A stretch of DNA of 64,000 bases, taken from Lepraria neglecta (lineage: Eukaryota; Ascomycota; Lecanoromycetes; Lecanorales; Stereocaulaceae). The stretch's first letter is position 1, and every line of letters starts with the position of its first letter. The notes under the pieces were generated by a model. The model worked only from the letters and a program-made list of their open reading frames with translations. It did not search any database and was not told the origin of the DNA. The DNA is taken from NCBI GenBank assembly GCA_033220425.1, contig CM065652.1, forward strand, positions 3,596,001 to 3,660,000. Reading direction: 5' to 3'. Below, one piece after another: positions 32,935 to 43,402 of this stretch. Made by a program: the position numbers and the translations under genes.

Positions 32935-34999
32935 ATGGGTGCCGCTACCTCTTCAATTCCCTCTGCATCATACCAATTGCTTCCTCAGTCGCGTACATCT
33001 GGTAGGTCTATCTGTCATCCAATGGCAACCGACAAAGACCTTGATGTAAACATCGCTGGAGACTCGCCCGAAGAAGCCCGTCCAAACTCCCAAGATGGAC
33101 TCAACGATGATCCAGAAATGGAGGGGCTCACGTTATATGAGAAGAAAGCCTTGCTCGTGGACCGCGAACTGGACTCCCATGGCATGGGAAAGTACCAATG
33201 GTACATCTTTTTCCTCTGCGGCTTCGGGTACCTCATCGACTTGCTCTACGCCCAAGCCTTTAGCCTTGTTGAGCCAGCCATTCAGCAGGAGTTCGGCTTT
33301 GGAGGTGCTAAAAATGTCAGCTTCACGGAGCCATAGGCTTACAACAAGACAGACAAAGAATCGGGCAACATCTTCTCCTCTTTCTCAGCGGGGCTCACAG
33401 CTGGGGTATGACTGCTCGTATTACGCATCAATGCGCACAGGCTAACGACATTCCCAAATAGGCCTTCGTGTGGGGTATCTTGGTAGACATCATAGGCATG
33501 TAGAGAGTACTCTGGCCTACCTTGTTCTATATGTCTCTGCTGAAAGGCATCGATCTAACAGCGTCTGGTAGGTCGCCAGTACGCCTTCAACCTCACAGTC
33601 CTGATTTCTTCCGTCTTCGGACTCTGTCTCGCAGCGCCGAACAACTACAGTGGGATACTTGTCCTTACGGCCTTTGTTGGATTTGGAGTCGGAGGAAACA
33701 TCCCCATTGATACGACAATATGCCTCGAATTCCTGCCCCAGGTATGCTCAGGTCAGGTCCTTACCGCATGCTAGTATCTGACTTCTCCCAGAACCGTCGC
33801 TTTCTCCTAGCATTGCTCTCAGTGTTCCAACCGCTTGGTGTTGTGATAGCTTGTGGCATAGCCTATGGGTTCATACCTTTCTACTCTTGCGGAAATGGTT
33901 CAGATGGAAAGCCACTTCTGGCCTGCAACAATGTGGCTCTTGGAGCACCCTGTTGCACAAAATCTTCCAATTTCGGCTGGCGATATACCCTGCTCTGCAT
34001 CGGTGCTATCTGCATCGTCGTCTTCTTTCTCCGGTTCGTCGTGTTCAATTTCCAGGAGTCGCCTAAATTCCTGCTCTACAGGGGCCGAGATGATAAAGCG
34101 GTAGAGGTGCTGCAAAAGATAGCTAAATTCAATGGGCGTGGGTGCAGCGTTACCTTGGAAAGCTTCGAAGCTCTGAGCACAGAGGAGACATCAACGGCCA
34201 CCCCAGATACAGACACAGCGATACTCGACGGTGGAGCGAAACAGCTCAAGCAAAGTTGGGGCACGAAGTTCAAGATCGAGATGCAGAGATACAAGATACT
34301 TTTTGAAAATTTCACAATGGCTCGCTTGACGCTCTTGGTCTGGATTACATACGTGAGTAGTGAATCCGAGAACCGGGCTTCCAAGCTGATAAACACAGGC
34401 TTTCGATTATTGGGGTTTTAGCATTGCTGGTGAGTCCAGTTTTGAAAAACCTACGTTTCTCCATCTGGCGACTGACAAGAAGATCAGGATCTTTCCTACC
34501 AAAAATCCTACTCCTCAAGAACAGCGCTATCGACATCTCAGTAGCGCAGACATATAGAAACTTCGTCATCATCTACATCTGCGGCGTGCCGGGAGTCATA
34601 CTAGGCGCCTTGATGTATGGAATCCCTCGAATAGGTCGCAAATGGGCCATGATAGGGTCTTCCGCACTCATGGGCATCTCGCTCTTCCTTTTCGCAACAG
34701 TCAACACGGAGGCCTCAAATATCGGCTTGAATGCAATGGAGTATTTCTTCCAGAGCATGTTCAACGCTGTACTTTACGGATGGACACCAGAGGTTTTCCC
34801 AGCACCAATTAGGGGCACAGCCGCAGGTGTAGCAAGCTTCTGGGGCCGATTGTTTAGCATCATCTCGCCATTGATTGCTGCAGATTTGCTAGTGAAGAGC
34901 CTGAATGCTCCGTTGTATTTGGCGGGCGGAGGAGTACTTATTAGCACCATCGCTCTTCTGCTTATGCCGTATAAATCATTGGGAGCGCAGAGTTACTAA
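32935..34999 (+). pseudogene. SV2-like MFS transporter with one in-frame stop
   Basis: Twelve-helix membrane transporter of the fungal SV2/sugar-porter-like MFS group; substrate unknown. Exons 32935-33405, 33462-33495, 33572-33741, 33792-34352, 34399-34429 and 34488-34999 keep phase throughout. Signatures include MGKYQWYIFFLCGFGYLIDL, FVGFGVGGNIPIDTTICLEF, LLALLSVFQPLGVVIACGIA, FLRFVVFNFQESPKFLLYRG, NAVLYGWTPEVFPAPIRGTA and FWGRLFSIISPLIAADLL. Two oddities: TAG at 33334-33336 interrupts exon 1 between FTEP and AYNKTDKESGN, and the second intron (33496-33571) begins GC rather than GT. Everything else is intact, so this is either a very young pseudogene, an assembly error, or a gene with an unusual structure. 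The true start may be the in-frame ATG of MATDKDLDVN. Confidence 0.8.
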
Positions 35000-35398
35000 T
35001 CTGTGTGGGTTACGATCGGCATTTGGACGAGATAATGAAGTATCGAGTATATATAAAGCATATAGCGAAGTTGAATTGATCATTGCCCCAACGTGAACGA
35101 ACTTCCTGCTTAACAGCGTTCTGATTAGACCATTTGTCAAATGCTCACTTCTCGAACTTTAACATTCTCTCGCTTAAAGGTTTTACGAAATTTGGTCTTC
35201 CTCTCTGTTCTGTCGCCTAGAAAATCTCCATTAAAAGCATTGGACGTAGTGGAAAGCACATATTCTTAAAGGTTAAAACCTCAAAATCGACTTTCGGCTA
35301 CTCGGCCTTCTCAGCTCCTTTGTCGCCCAAAATTTCTACTATCCAACGGTCATGAAGTCTGCCATTTCTTTGGATTCAACTAAAGACGCTCACTCGTC
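35000..35398. other. Intergenic, nothing recognised
   Basis: Short spacer between the MFS gene and the APH-fold gene, presumed to hold the promoter of the latter. Confidence 0.35.
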
Positions 35399-37291
35399 AT
35401 GTTGGCAAGGTTGAATCCAGCGCCGCCTTCTCTTCTCAATTATTACCGACCTATTCTCAATTTCGTTCGTTCATCAGAGCATCTCAATCCTCTGAAGCGT
35501 ATCGCTCGTGCTTCGAAACGCCGGGTTCGCGGACACCGTCCAATCGCATCTACGAGGTATCATTCTACGATGAGTGAGCTCTGCTCGAAACCCGACCAGG
35601 ACCTTTTCACCTACACCTCCGGTCGCTACCTCTATAACGAAAGGCTTCGGCGGGCTGAGAGACATGTCCACTTTGATGTCCCAGCACTCAAGGATATCGC
35701 CGCAGATTGTGTTGGTCGACGAAGCGTTACACGTATGGAGAAACTTGCGGAAGGTGGCTTCAGCAGAGTTTTCCTCCTCACCATGAACGATGGATTCGAA
35801 GTGATTGCTAAGCTTCCCTATTCTCTTACGGTTCCGAAACACTTTACCACAGAGAGTGAAGTTGCCACGCTGGACTTTTTGTCTTCCAAGGGGGTTCCTG
35901 TTCCTCGAGTCTACGCCTGGTCTTCAGAAGATGGCAATGCGGTTGGATCAGAATATGTCATTATGGAAAAGGCTCCGGGACAGCCTCTGGAATCACGGTG
36001 GTTTAGCCTGACACAGAAAGAAAGAGTGCGTTTGGTGACAAGCTTCGTTGAAATTGAACGAAAGATGTTCTCCTTTGCCCTCGGTTCCTACGGAAGCTTG
36101 TACTACAAGGGCAGGTTGCCTTCGCACCTTCAAGCCGATCTCTACGGACCTGAGACGCTTGACGAAAGTGGTGATGCAAGCCGATTCTGTATTGGCCCCG
36201 CTACCGACTACATGTTTTGGCGTGGCAAGCGTGCACAGCTTGACCTGAATCGAGGGCCCTGTTAGCCTTTCTCCTCTAGCTTACTGTATAATTTACTGAC
36301 CATATTTATATTTAGGGAGCGATCAGCATGAATACCTCCGTTCAGTCGGCCGGCGAGAAATAGAATGGACCCGAAAATTTGGAAAGGCTCAAGCGAATGA
36401 CTTCCCTCACAACACAGTGCTTAAAGGCGAGATTTCCCCAAAGATTTACCTCGATCTACTAGACAAATACCTGTCTGTAGCTCCTTATCTCTTACCAAGA
36501 GATCGCGGAAACCCTCTGAACCGATCTACATTGCGCCACTCAGGTAACTATCCCCAAAGCCATCGTTGGATACTTCTCTCACGGATTCATACGTAGATCT
36601 TAATCCCACTAACCTCTTCGTGTCCGACTCCTGTGAAGTGTCATGCATTATCGATTGGCAACATACAACCGCTCTGCCCCTGCTGTTAATGGCAGGCAAT
36701 CCACCGTTGTTCGAAAACCCTGACCCCGGGCCCCCAAAAGGCTTCGAAAAACCTTCTCTTCCAGAGGACTATGACTCTCTAAGTCCTGAAGAGAAGATCC
36801 AGGCTGATGAGCTTCACCGACAGAGGATGTTGTTCTATTTATACATGATTTTCAACGCGAAGGACAACAAGCCTCATCTTGATGCTCTTCGTCACCCGAT
36901 CCTAATGCCCTGCCAACACTTAGTTGATCGAGCTGGGAGGCAATGGAGTGGCAATACAATAACGCTGAAAGGCGCGCTTGTCAGGGTTGTCAATAATTGG
37001 GACCAGCTCTCGCAAGGAACATCCTGTCCAGTGCACTTCGATGCAGATGACGAGGAGGAGTTTCTGCATACAGAAGAGCAATGGTTCACAGCAACCACCT
37101 TATTAGAACACTGGCGTTCGGTTCTGGATGATCTAGGGCAAGATGGATGGGTCAGAAACGAGTCGTACGAGGAAGTTGTGGAAATGAATCGACGGTTGAA
37201 GAGGGAATGGCTGGATGAAGCGGAGGACGACGAAGATCTACTCTGCGTTGAAAAGTATTGGCCATTTCAAGATCATGAAGAGCTCGATTAA
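35399..37291 (+). CDS. APH-fold phosphotransferase, AIM9/FMP29-like
   Basis: A 594-residue member of the fungal aminoglycoside-phosphotransferase (APH) kinase-like family related to yeast Aim9/Fmp29, a mitochondrial protein of unknown substrate. Exons are 35399-36260, 36316-36543 and 36597-37291. The first 60 residues are Arg/Ser/Leu-rich with few acids, like a presequence. The nucleotide-binding lobe has LAEGGFSRVFLLTMNDGFEV, IAKLPYS (Lys) and YVIMEKAPGQPL (hinge). The catalytic loop LRHSDLNPTNLFV spans the second exon junction, and CIIDWQHTTALPL provides the metal-binding Asp. The C-terminal third is acidic. Substrate and exact location remain inference. Confidence 0.88.
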
Positions 37292-37349
37292 TCTATCCTT
37301 CATCATCAGAGACTGGGCGTTGTGAGCTGCGCATAGTGGGGGCGACGGA

Positions 37350-37401
37350 TTCGCAATGATGGCGATATCCCGCCTAAGCCGCATAGGGATTCTGGTGCCG
37401 A
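37350..37401 (+). repeat. 52-bp direct repeat, copy A
   Basis: Starts TTCGCAATGATGGCGATATC and ends GGATTCTGGTGCCGA. Identical to 38414-38465. After a small gap both copies also share CGCGCCTTC downstream. Confidence 0.85.
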
Positions 37402-38413
37402 AACAGCGCGCCTTCGAGAGTGCTCTAGTACACGCTTCAAGCCTCGTTCAAGAACAGATAGTTTTTGATCTACTACCTCAATGTCAACACTTTGTTGCTC
37501 AGTGGTTCCATGAGTTTCACTTTCCCCAGTGCTTAGAATAATCTCCATTCGTCGGCAACTGGCCCCTGCGATTATAGAGATATGCTTGAAGAGTTGTCTG
37601 AAGCACCGCTTATCACTCACTTTTACAACGATTCTGACATGCTCTCTGCAAGAACATTCTATTGCTCGAAGGATCTACGAGTTCGAGCATTTGGATTTTA
37701 AGTCATCTATCCCTATTCTTGATGTGTGGCTGATTTCTTGCGAACCTGCAGCGCAAGTTTTGCCCGTTTTGGGTTGTGCATCCGCGCGAGTGTATTGATC
37801 CTTCAGGAGGAACACAAGTGAGATATCGAAGCGTTAGATCCCATAAGATTCTTGTTGGTTCGAGACGTCCTGAAGGCGTTTCTCTCGGGCTCTATTCTGT
37901 AAATGGAGCAAGTATGGCCGACCGAGCTTCTGCGAGGCTTCCTGCAGTTTATATAATGAGAGCTCAGGGAGGGGTTCAGGTTGATGGTCGTGCAGGGGCT
38001 GTGATAAGATATCACACCGTTTCAGCCAACACTAGGCGCCATGTGCAACAAGCGGTTTGACGACGATAACGTTGCAACACGTCTCGTTATCTTCTGCTTG
38101 AGATCGCAGGTTATAACAGCCCCTACAATCTTACTCGTTATGTGTCTCGCATAGCCCTGTAGACTTTTCTGTTCTGGAGCATCTGACCCGGATCTTGATT
38201 GCAGTAGCTGCATACACTAATAGATTGCCGGACAATAAAGGTGTCACTACCGCTTAGTCGGAATCCAACCTGGGCATAGGCCCTCCCAGGCCATGCAAAG
38301 CATTCTTAGAGCCTTACCCATTACCCCCCCCCCACCGCCACGGCGCTGCCGAAGGAATTGCATCCATAGGCATCTGAACGTCTTACGAAAGGAATTCCCC
38401 GCGCTACCCACTA

Positions 38414-38465
38414 TTCGCAATGATGGCGATATCCCGCCTAAGCCGCATAGGGATTCTGGTGCCGA
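38414..38465 (+). repeat. 52-bp direct repeat, copy B
   Basis: Identical to 37350-37401 and in the same orientation. Flanks differ upstream but resemble each other for about 20 bp downstream. Confidence 0.85.
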
Positions 38466-39016
38466 GCAGCCTGGTAACCGCGCCTTCACTCTTCAAACCA
38501 TGGATTGGCCTTTAGTAGGTTGGAGGTGAATACGTGACACAAGTGAATGTTGGTAGGTCGAATTAGAGGTGGAGCTTTGGGGATGCGGCGCACTCGTGGA
38601 AAGTTCTTCTCGGCCCAACGCTCGGGGGCAGGGTCAGCATATGACCGTTCCCGCCTAGCGCGGCAGGGTGGGCATGGGCTGTTTGAAGGGCGAACCAAGC
38701 TCTTAATCTGCCCACATCTGGGTCTCCCATAAGATTCAATTATTCAAACCTTGACAGTTGTAACAAGCATCTAGACTCCTTGGCTTACAACCACTTTCAT
38801 CCTTAAGAATCTTGTCCGTGCAACATCCACTTTCCCATCCATCGATTATCACCATCAAATTTTATCACACAGCCCGTACTCGAGAGATAACTCCTCGAGC
38901 ACGTGCTTCGAAACCCCCACATACCTCATCCAATCTTTGTGGTTAATGCTCAGCGAGATCTACGGACGCGAACCTTTCCACCACACCCTCTTGATACGTA
39001 GTATCCGCAGTATAAA

Positions 39017-40878
39017 ATGGCGTTAGGCATGAAGAGTCGCAAAGTCGACAATGACACCCAAGATATCAATGTCAACGATGGCCTAACAACCAGTACTGAG
39101 GAGAAGACCGGATATGGCTACGACCCGGAAAGCAATGAAAAGGGTGGCCGCAAGATGAGCCGGATAGCTGGTGTCATTGGCGAGTCTGACGATGATTCCA
39201 CACTGAGTGTGGGCAGGCAATTGGAGCTCGAGGCGACCAATTCGATCAAGTACAGGACATGTAGTTGGCAAAAGGTGATTTGATCCGTTCCATCACCTTT
39301 TCCCCCGGGCGGCATAAAGAGCCTCTACGCGGAACCGGAAAATTCAGGACTGATACACAACAATCCTTTTCATTGGATCCACTTGGTTGAGGGCGAAGAA
39401 GTGGATAATATTCTGACATGAAATGACAGACTGCTGCGCTCCTCTTCTCAGAATACATCTGTCTGGCTATCATGTCATTCCCGTACTCTTACTCCGTCTT
39501 GGGCTTGGTTCCTGGTCTGATCGTTACTGTTGTTGTGGCCATGTCTGTGCTGTATACATCCTTGATCGTCTGGTAAGTGACCCGAACATCTAGAACAAGA
39601 ATCAGACTTAATAGAATGCTAGGGAATTCTGTCTCCGTCACCCGGAACTCCGAGACGTGTGTGACGTTGGCCAGATGCTCTACTACGGCTGGACCTGGGT
39701 CTGGTACTTGACTGCAGCCATGTTCTTGCTCAACAACACATTCATTCAAGTAAGCTCTACGTACATTGAAAATTTCAGGCTCGTCTAACAGGTCTAGGGT
39801 CTTCACGTCTTGACTGGTGCCAAATACTTGAACACCATGAGCGGTGGCGCCGTGTGCACTGTTGGCTTTTCTGCAATCTGGACCGTACTTTCCTGGGTCT
39901 GCTCGCTTCCTAGGACATTCGACACTCTTTCAAAACTTGCAACCCTATCAGCATTCTTTACATTCCTTTCTGTCCTCCTTGCGGCCATCTTTGCTGGTAT
40001 CGAAGCTCATCCGGAAGGATACAATACTCCAAACGGCGGTAAGACCGGACTGCTTACCGGCAATCCTATCGTTTTGGTCATTCCAGCCGCAGGCACCAGC
40101 TTCGTCAGTGGCATGAACGCCTTTTTGAATATCAGCTACACCTTCATTGGACAGATCACCATCCCTAGTTTCATTGCTGAGATGAAGAACCCCAAGGACT
40201 TCCCCAAGGCGCTTTGGGCCGTGACCATCTGCGAGATCATCGTCTTCAGCTTGGTGGGTGCTATCGTGTACGTGTATACTGGAACTCAATACAACACTGC
40301 TCCAGCCTTCGGATCTCTTGGCAACGAACTTTATAAGAAAGTTTCCTTCTCATTCATGATTCCAACTTTGATTTTCTTGGGCGTCCTTTACGCTTCCGTA
40401 TCCGCCCGCTTCGTCTTCTTCCGCATCTTCGAGGGTACGCGCCATAAGGGAAATCACACTGTTCTTGGCTGGGCTACATGGGCCGGTATCTTGGCCGCCA
40501 CTTGGATCGTAGCTTTTATCATTGCCGAGGTCATTCCCTTCTTCTCGGACTTGCTATCTCTGATGAGCTCGCTCTTTGATTCCTTTTTCGGCTTCATCTT
40601 CTGGGGCACCGCATACCTGAGGATGAGACAGGCTGATTACGGCCCTGGGTTTATCACGAAACGGGGTATCAGAGGTATCTCGGGCTTTATTCTGAACGTG
40701 GTTATCATCTTGATTGGATTGTTCATGTTGACTGGCGGAACCTACGTAAGTGTACCCACCTCCTGTGAACACTGCTTTATCATCTAACGCCGCATAGGCT
40801 ACTTGCCAGAGTATCGTGGACAACTATAACGCAGGAACCGTTGGCGGCATCTTCACATGTGTAAGCAATGCATTGTAA
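39017..40878 (+). CDS. AAAP-family amino acid transporter (Mtr/AVT-like)
   Basis: Membrane permease of the amino acid/auxin permease family, like Neurospora Mtr (neutral amino acids). Exons 39017-39274, 39430-39572, 39623-39749, 39798-40745 and 40798-40878 give 518 residues. The N-terminal ~85 residues are hydrophilic. About eleven helices follow, starting TAALLFSEYICLAIMSFPYS and LGLVPGLIVTVVVAMSVLYT. Later segments are FCLRHPELRDVCDVGQMLYY, LNISYTFIGQITIPSFIAEM, KNPKDFPKALW and FIFWGTAYLRMRQADYGPGF. The last exon (ATCQSIVDNYNAGTVGGIFT) is a conserved tail. Another intron after the final TGT is possible and would change only the last few residues. Substrate range is inferred from the family. 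Confidence 0.9.
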
Positions 40879-40971
40879 AGGAGCTATTATGATTGCAATG
40901 GGCGGGATGAAATGTGATATGCTGGTTTTGGATCACTACTCTCATAAATAGTAACAAAGTACATAGTACAT

Positions 40972-41004
40972 ATGCAACACATGCAACACATGCAACACAT
41001 GCAC
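40972..41004 (+). repeat. 9-bp tandem repeat (ATGCAACAC)x3.5
   Basis: Three perfect units at 40972-40998 followed by a partial ATGCAC. It lies between the permease and the GcvT gene; no coding role is apparent. Confidence 0.9.
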
Positions 41005-41241
41005 ATCTTGGATATTGCCTTGAAGATCCAGACAATGATCAAGCATTGTTCAAGCATTTGCACAAGTATTTCAAGCGTTGCCAAATTCCAAAAGCTTCCC
41101 CACTTTTCCGCTTTCGTTAACCTCAATTTCCGCCCGCGACTTCACCATGATTATTATTGTAGCATTGAGACAGCAGCAGGACACTGAAACTAGCAGGTCC
41201 TATCCTCTACAAGCTCCGCGACCACACTTAAATCCGGGAGG

Positions 41242-42739
41242 ATGAAGGGCGCAAAGGCTGCCAACGCAGCGTTCAGAAGAGTAACCTCCCTCCGAACTCC
41301 CACACGTCCAGTCAGGACTTTCACTACCACCTGTACACGCAATGGCCTACCTGGTAGATCAATTGCTATCTCAAAGCCATTGCCTCAAATGATAGCCCGT
41401 CAATTGAGACCAGCGACTCCACTTCTCCAGCTCAGAAATTCCTCAGACGACGCTTCAACCAAGGATGGTGACCTCAGTCGCACAGCTCTACACGATTTGC
41501 ATGTCGAAAATGGAGGCAAGATGGTGCCCTTTGGAGGATTTTCAATGCCAGTCCAATACTCCGACCTCAGTGTAGGAGAGAGTCACAAATGGACACGGGA
41601 GAAAGCCAGTCTGTTCGACGTAGGGCATATGTATGCCTGACACTCTTCCCAATTGCCCCAAAGATTTCGACATTAATTGTCTCTCTAGGGTACAACATCG
41701 TCTCTCCGGCCCTGGCGCTGAACCCTTCCTCGAAACGATAACTCCCACCTCCACCGCATCCCTCCAAACCAACCATTCCACCCTCTCCTGCCTCCTACAC
41801 TCTGCAACTGGCGGCATAGTAGACGACACAGTCATTACACGTCTCGGTCCCGAACTATTTTACATCGTCACAAATGCTGCCTGCAAAGCCAAAGACGTTG
41901 CATACCTCTCGCAACAAATCCAGGACCGAGACACCAGTCACGGCGCTCTAGACTGGGAAGTCCTTGACAACTGGGGTCTCGTTGCCCTCCAAGGTCCCCT
42001 GAGCGCAGAAATACTACAGCGTGCCCTCGAAACTGCAGGAGTCCAAGATGTAGATCTTAAGAGTCTCTACTTCGGCCAATGCAAGCACGTCTCCCTGAAC
42101 CTTGTCTCTACCTCAAACCAAGACACACCTATCCTCATTTCCCGAGGCGGCTACACCGGCGAAGACGGCTTCGAGATCTCCATTCCTCCCTCCCTCACCG
42201 TCCCCTTCACAACGCACCTCCTCAAAGCCGGTGGGAAAGAACGACTCCGATTAGCAGGGCTGGGAGCAAGAGATAGTCTCCGCCTAGAAGCAGGAATGTG
42301 TCTCTACGGCCACGATCTCGACGACTCCACTACACCAGTCGAAGCCGGGCTATCGTGGATCATCCACAAAGACCGGCGCACAGCAGGCGGATTTCATGGT
42401 GACGAAACCATACTAAGCCAGCTCCGGTCTAAGAAAGACGGAGGAGCTCCACCCAAGCGCAGGCGAGTGGGTTTAATCGTTGAAGGCGCACCTGCAAGAG
42501 AGGGTACAGAGATTGTGGATCCAGGGAGTGGGGAGAAGGTGGGGAAGGTGACGAGTGGGTGCCCGAGTCCGACGTTGGGGAAGAACATCGCTATGGGCTA
42601 TATAAAACCGCCTTTGAACAAGGCGGGGACGGCGGTGGAGGCTGTGGTTCGGGGGAAGAGAAGGAAGGCGGAGGTGGTGAAGATGCCGTTTGTGAAGAGC
42701 AATTATTGGAAACAGGCTGCTGGTACGTCGCCTGGTTAG
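41242..42739 (+). CDS. GCV1: Aminomethyltransferase, glycine cleavage T protein
   Basis: Transfers the aminomethyl group carried by lipoyl-H protein to tetrahydrofolate in the mitochondrial glycine cleavage system. Exons 41242-41630 and 41689-42739 give 479 residues. The N-terminal ~70 residues are Arg/Thr/Ser-rich, a mitochondrial presequence. The GcvT fold starts at [30 protein letters not shown] and [18 protein letters not shown]. Further motifs are [57 protein letters not shown] and the C-terminal [13 protein letters not shown]. The spacing and the Arg-Asp folate-site residues look intact. Confidence 0.95.
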
Positions 42740-43402
42740 ACGTTTGGGGAGATTTGACGTGAATGCTGGATTTGAGAGACTTCAACATGGATGAGGACTG
42801 TAAAAAATGACCTGGGCTATGAGGCTAATAGCTTTCATATGGGGACAATTGTCAATGACTAGGGTTTGGATACACCTGAGTTGTCACTATCTGGATCTGA
42901 TACTGAAGGGGGTGGACTGGTATTCAGTGACAGATCATTTGTGCCAAGATCTTCAACACATTGAGTTCATAGACAGCCAGTATGATCACGGTTAGAACTT
43001 CGTTCAGCCATATTGTAGCTTAACCAAGGATTATCCATACCACTACCCTCAATACATTGAGTTCACAAATAGCCAGTATGACGATGATCAGAGCTCCATG
43101 TAGCCACGGCCACACTCAGTGAAAGCTCATTCGTACCACCGATTCCAGTACGTTGAGTTCGTAAGGGTCGATTATGATTATCATTAAAGCTCCATCTAGC
43201 CATACATCACCATAGCCCAAAATTAGAGTAATCCATAGCTATGCCCTGCAACCAAAGGGAAAGCGTGATGGCCTTGCGACCTGGGTATCATAAAGCGCTC
43301 AGCCATCCAAGACGCGCTAATTGTCCATCTCTTACAGCCAAAGCCAAAAGCCCAGCACTCTTACAGCCCCTTCAGACAGCATTGGCTGTCGTCTTCTTCT
43401 TC
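42740..43402. other. Convergent 3' region containing a tandem repeat
   Basis: Between the GcvT stop and the alpha/beta hydrolase stop. Apart from the 96-bp period repeat at 42955-43215, nothing is recognised. Confidence 0.4.
42955..43215 (+). repeat. 96-bp period imperfect tandem repeat, about 2.7 copies
   Basis: The marker TTGAGTTC recurs at 42961, 43057 and 43153, exactly 96 bp apart each time. Each unit also has AGCCAGTATGA- or GATTATGA-like and AGAGCTCCAT-like segments. Copies differ at many positions, so it is an old array. Confidence 0.8.

Larger units (their letters stand above)
37292..39016. other. 1.7-kb gene-free stretch with a dispersed 52-bp repeat
   Basis: No supported gene. 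It holds two identical 52-bp direct repeats 1.06 kb apart and a C-rich run at about 38325-38340. Short open frames at 37356-38060 and 38293-38732 lack domains. The 3' part must contain the promoter of the transporter at 39017. It may be the wreck of an old insertion, but no family is recognisable. Confidence 0.4.

Noticed and set aside
40972-41004. Short regular repeats as a CRISPR-like array
   Set aside because: Units are 9 bp with no spacers; this is a simple microsatellite in a eukaryotic genome.
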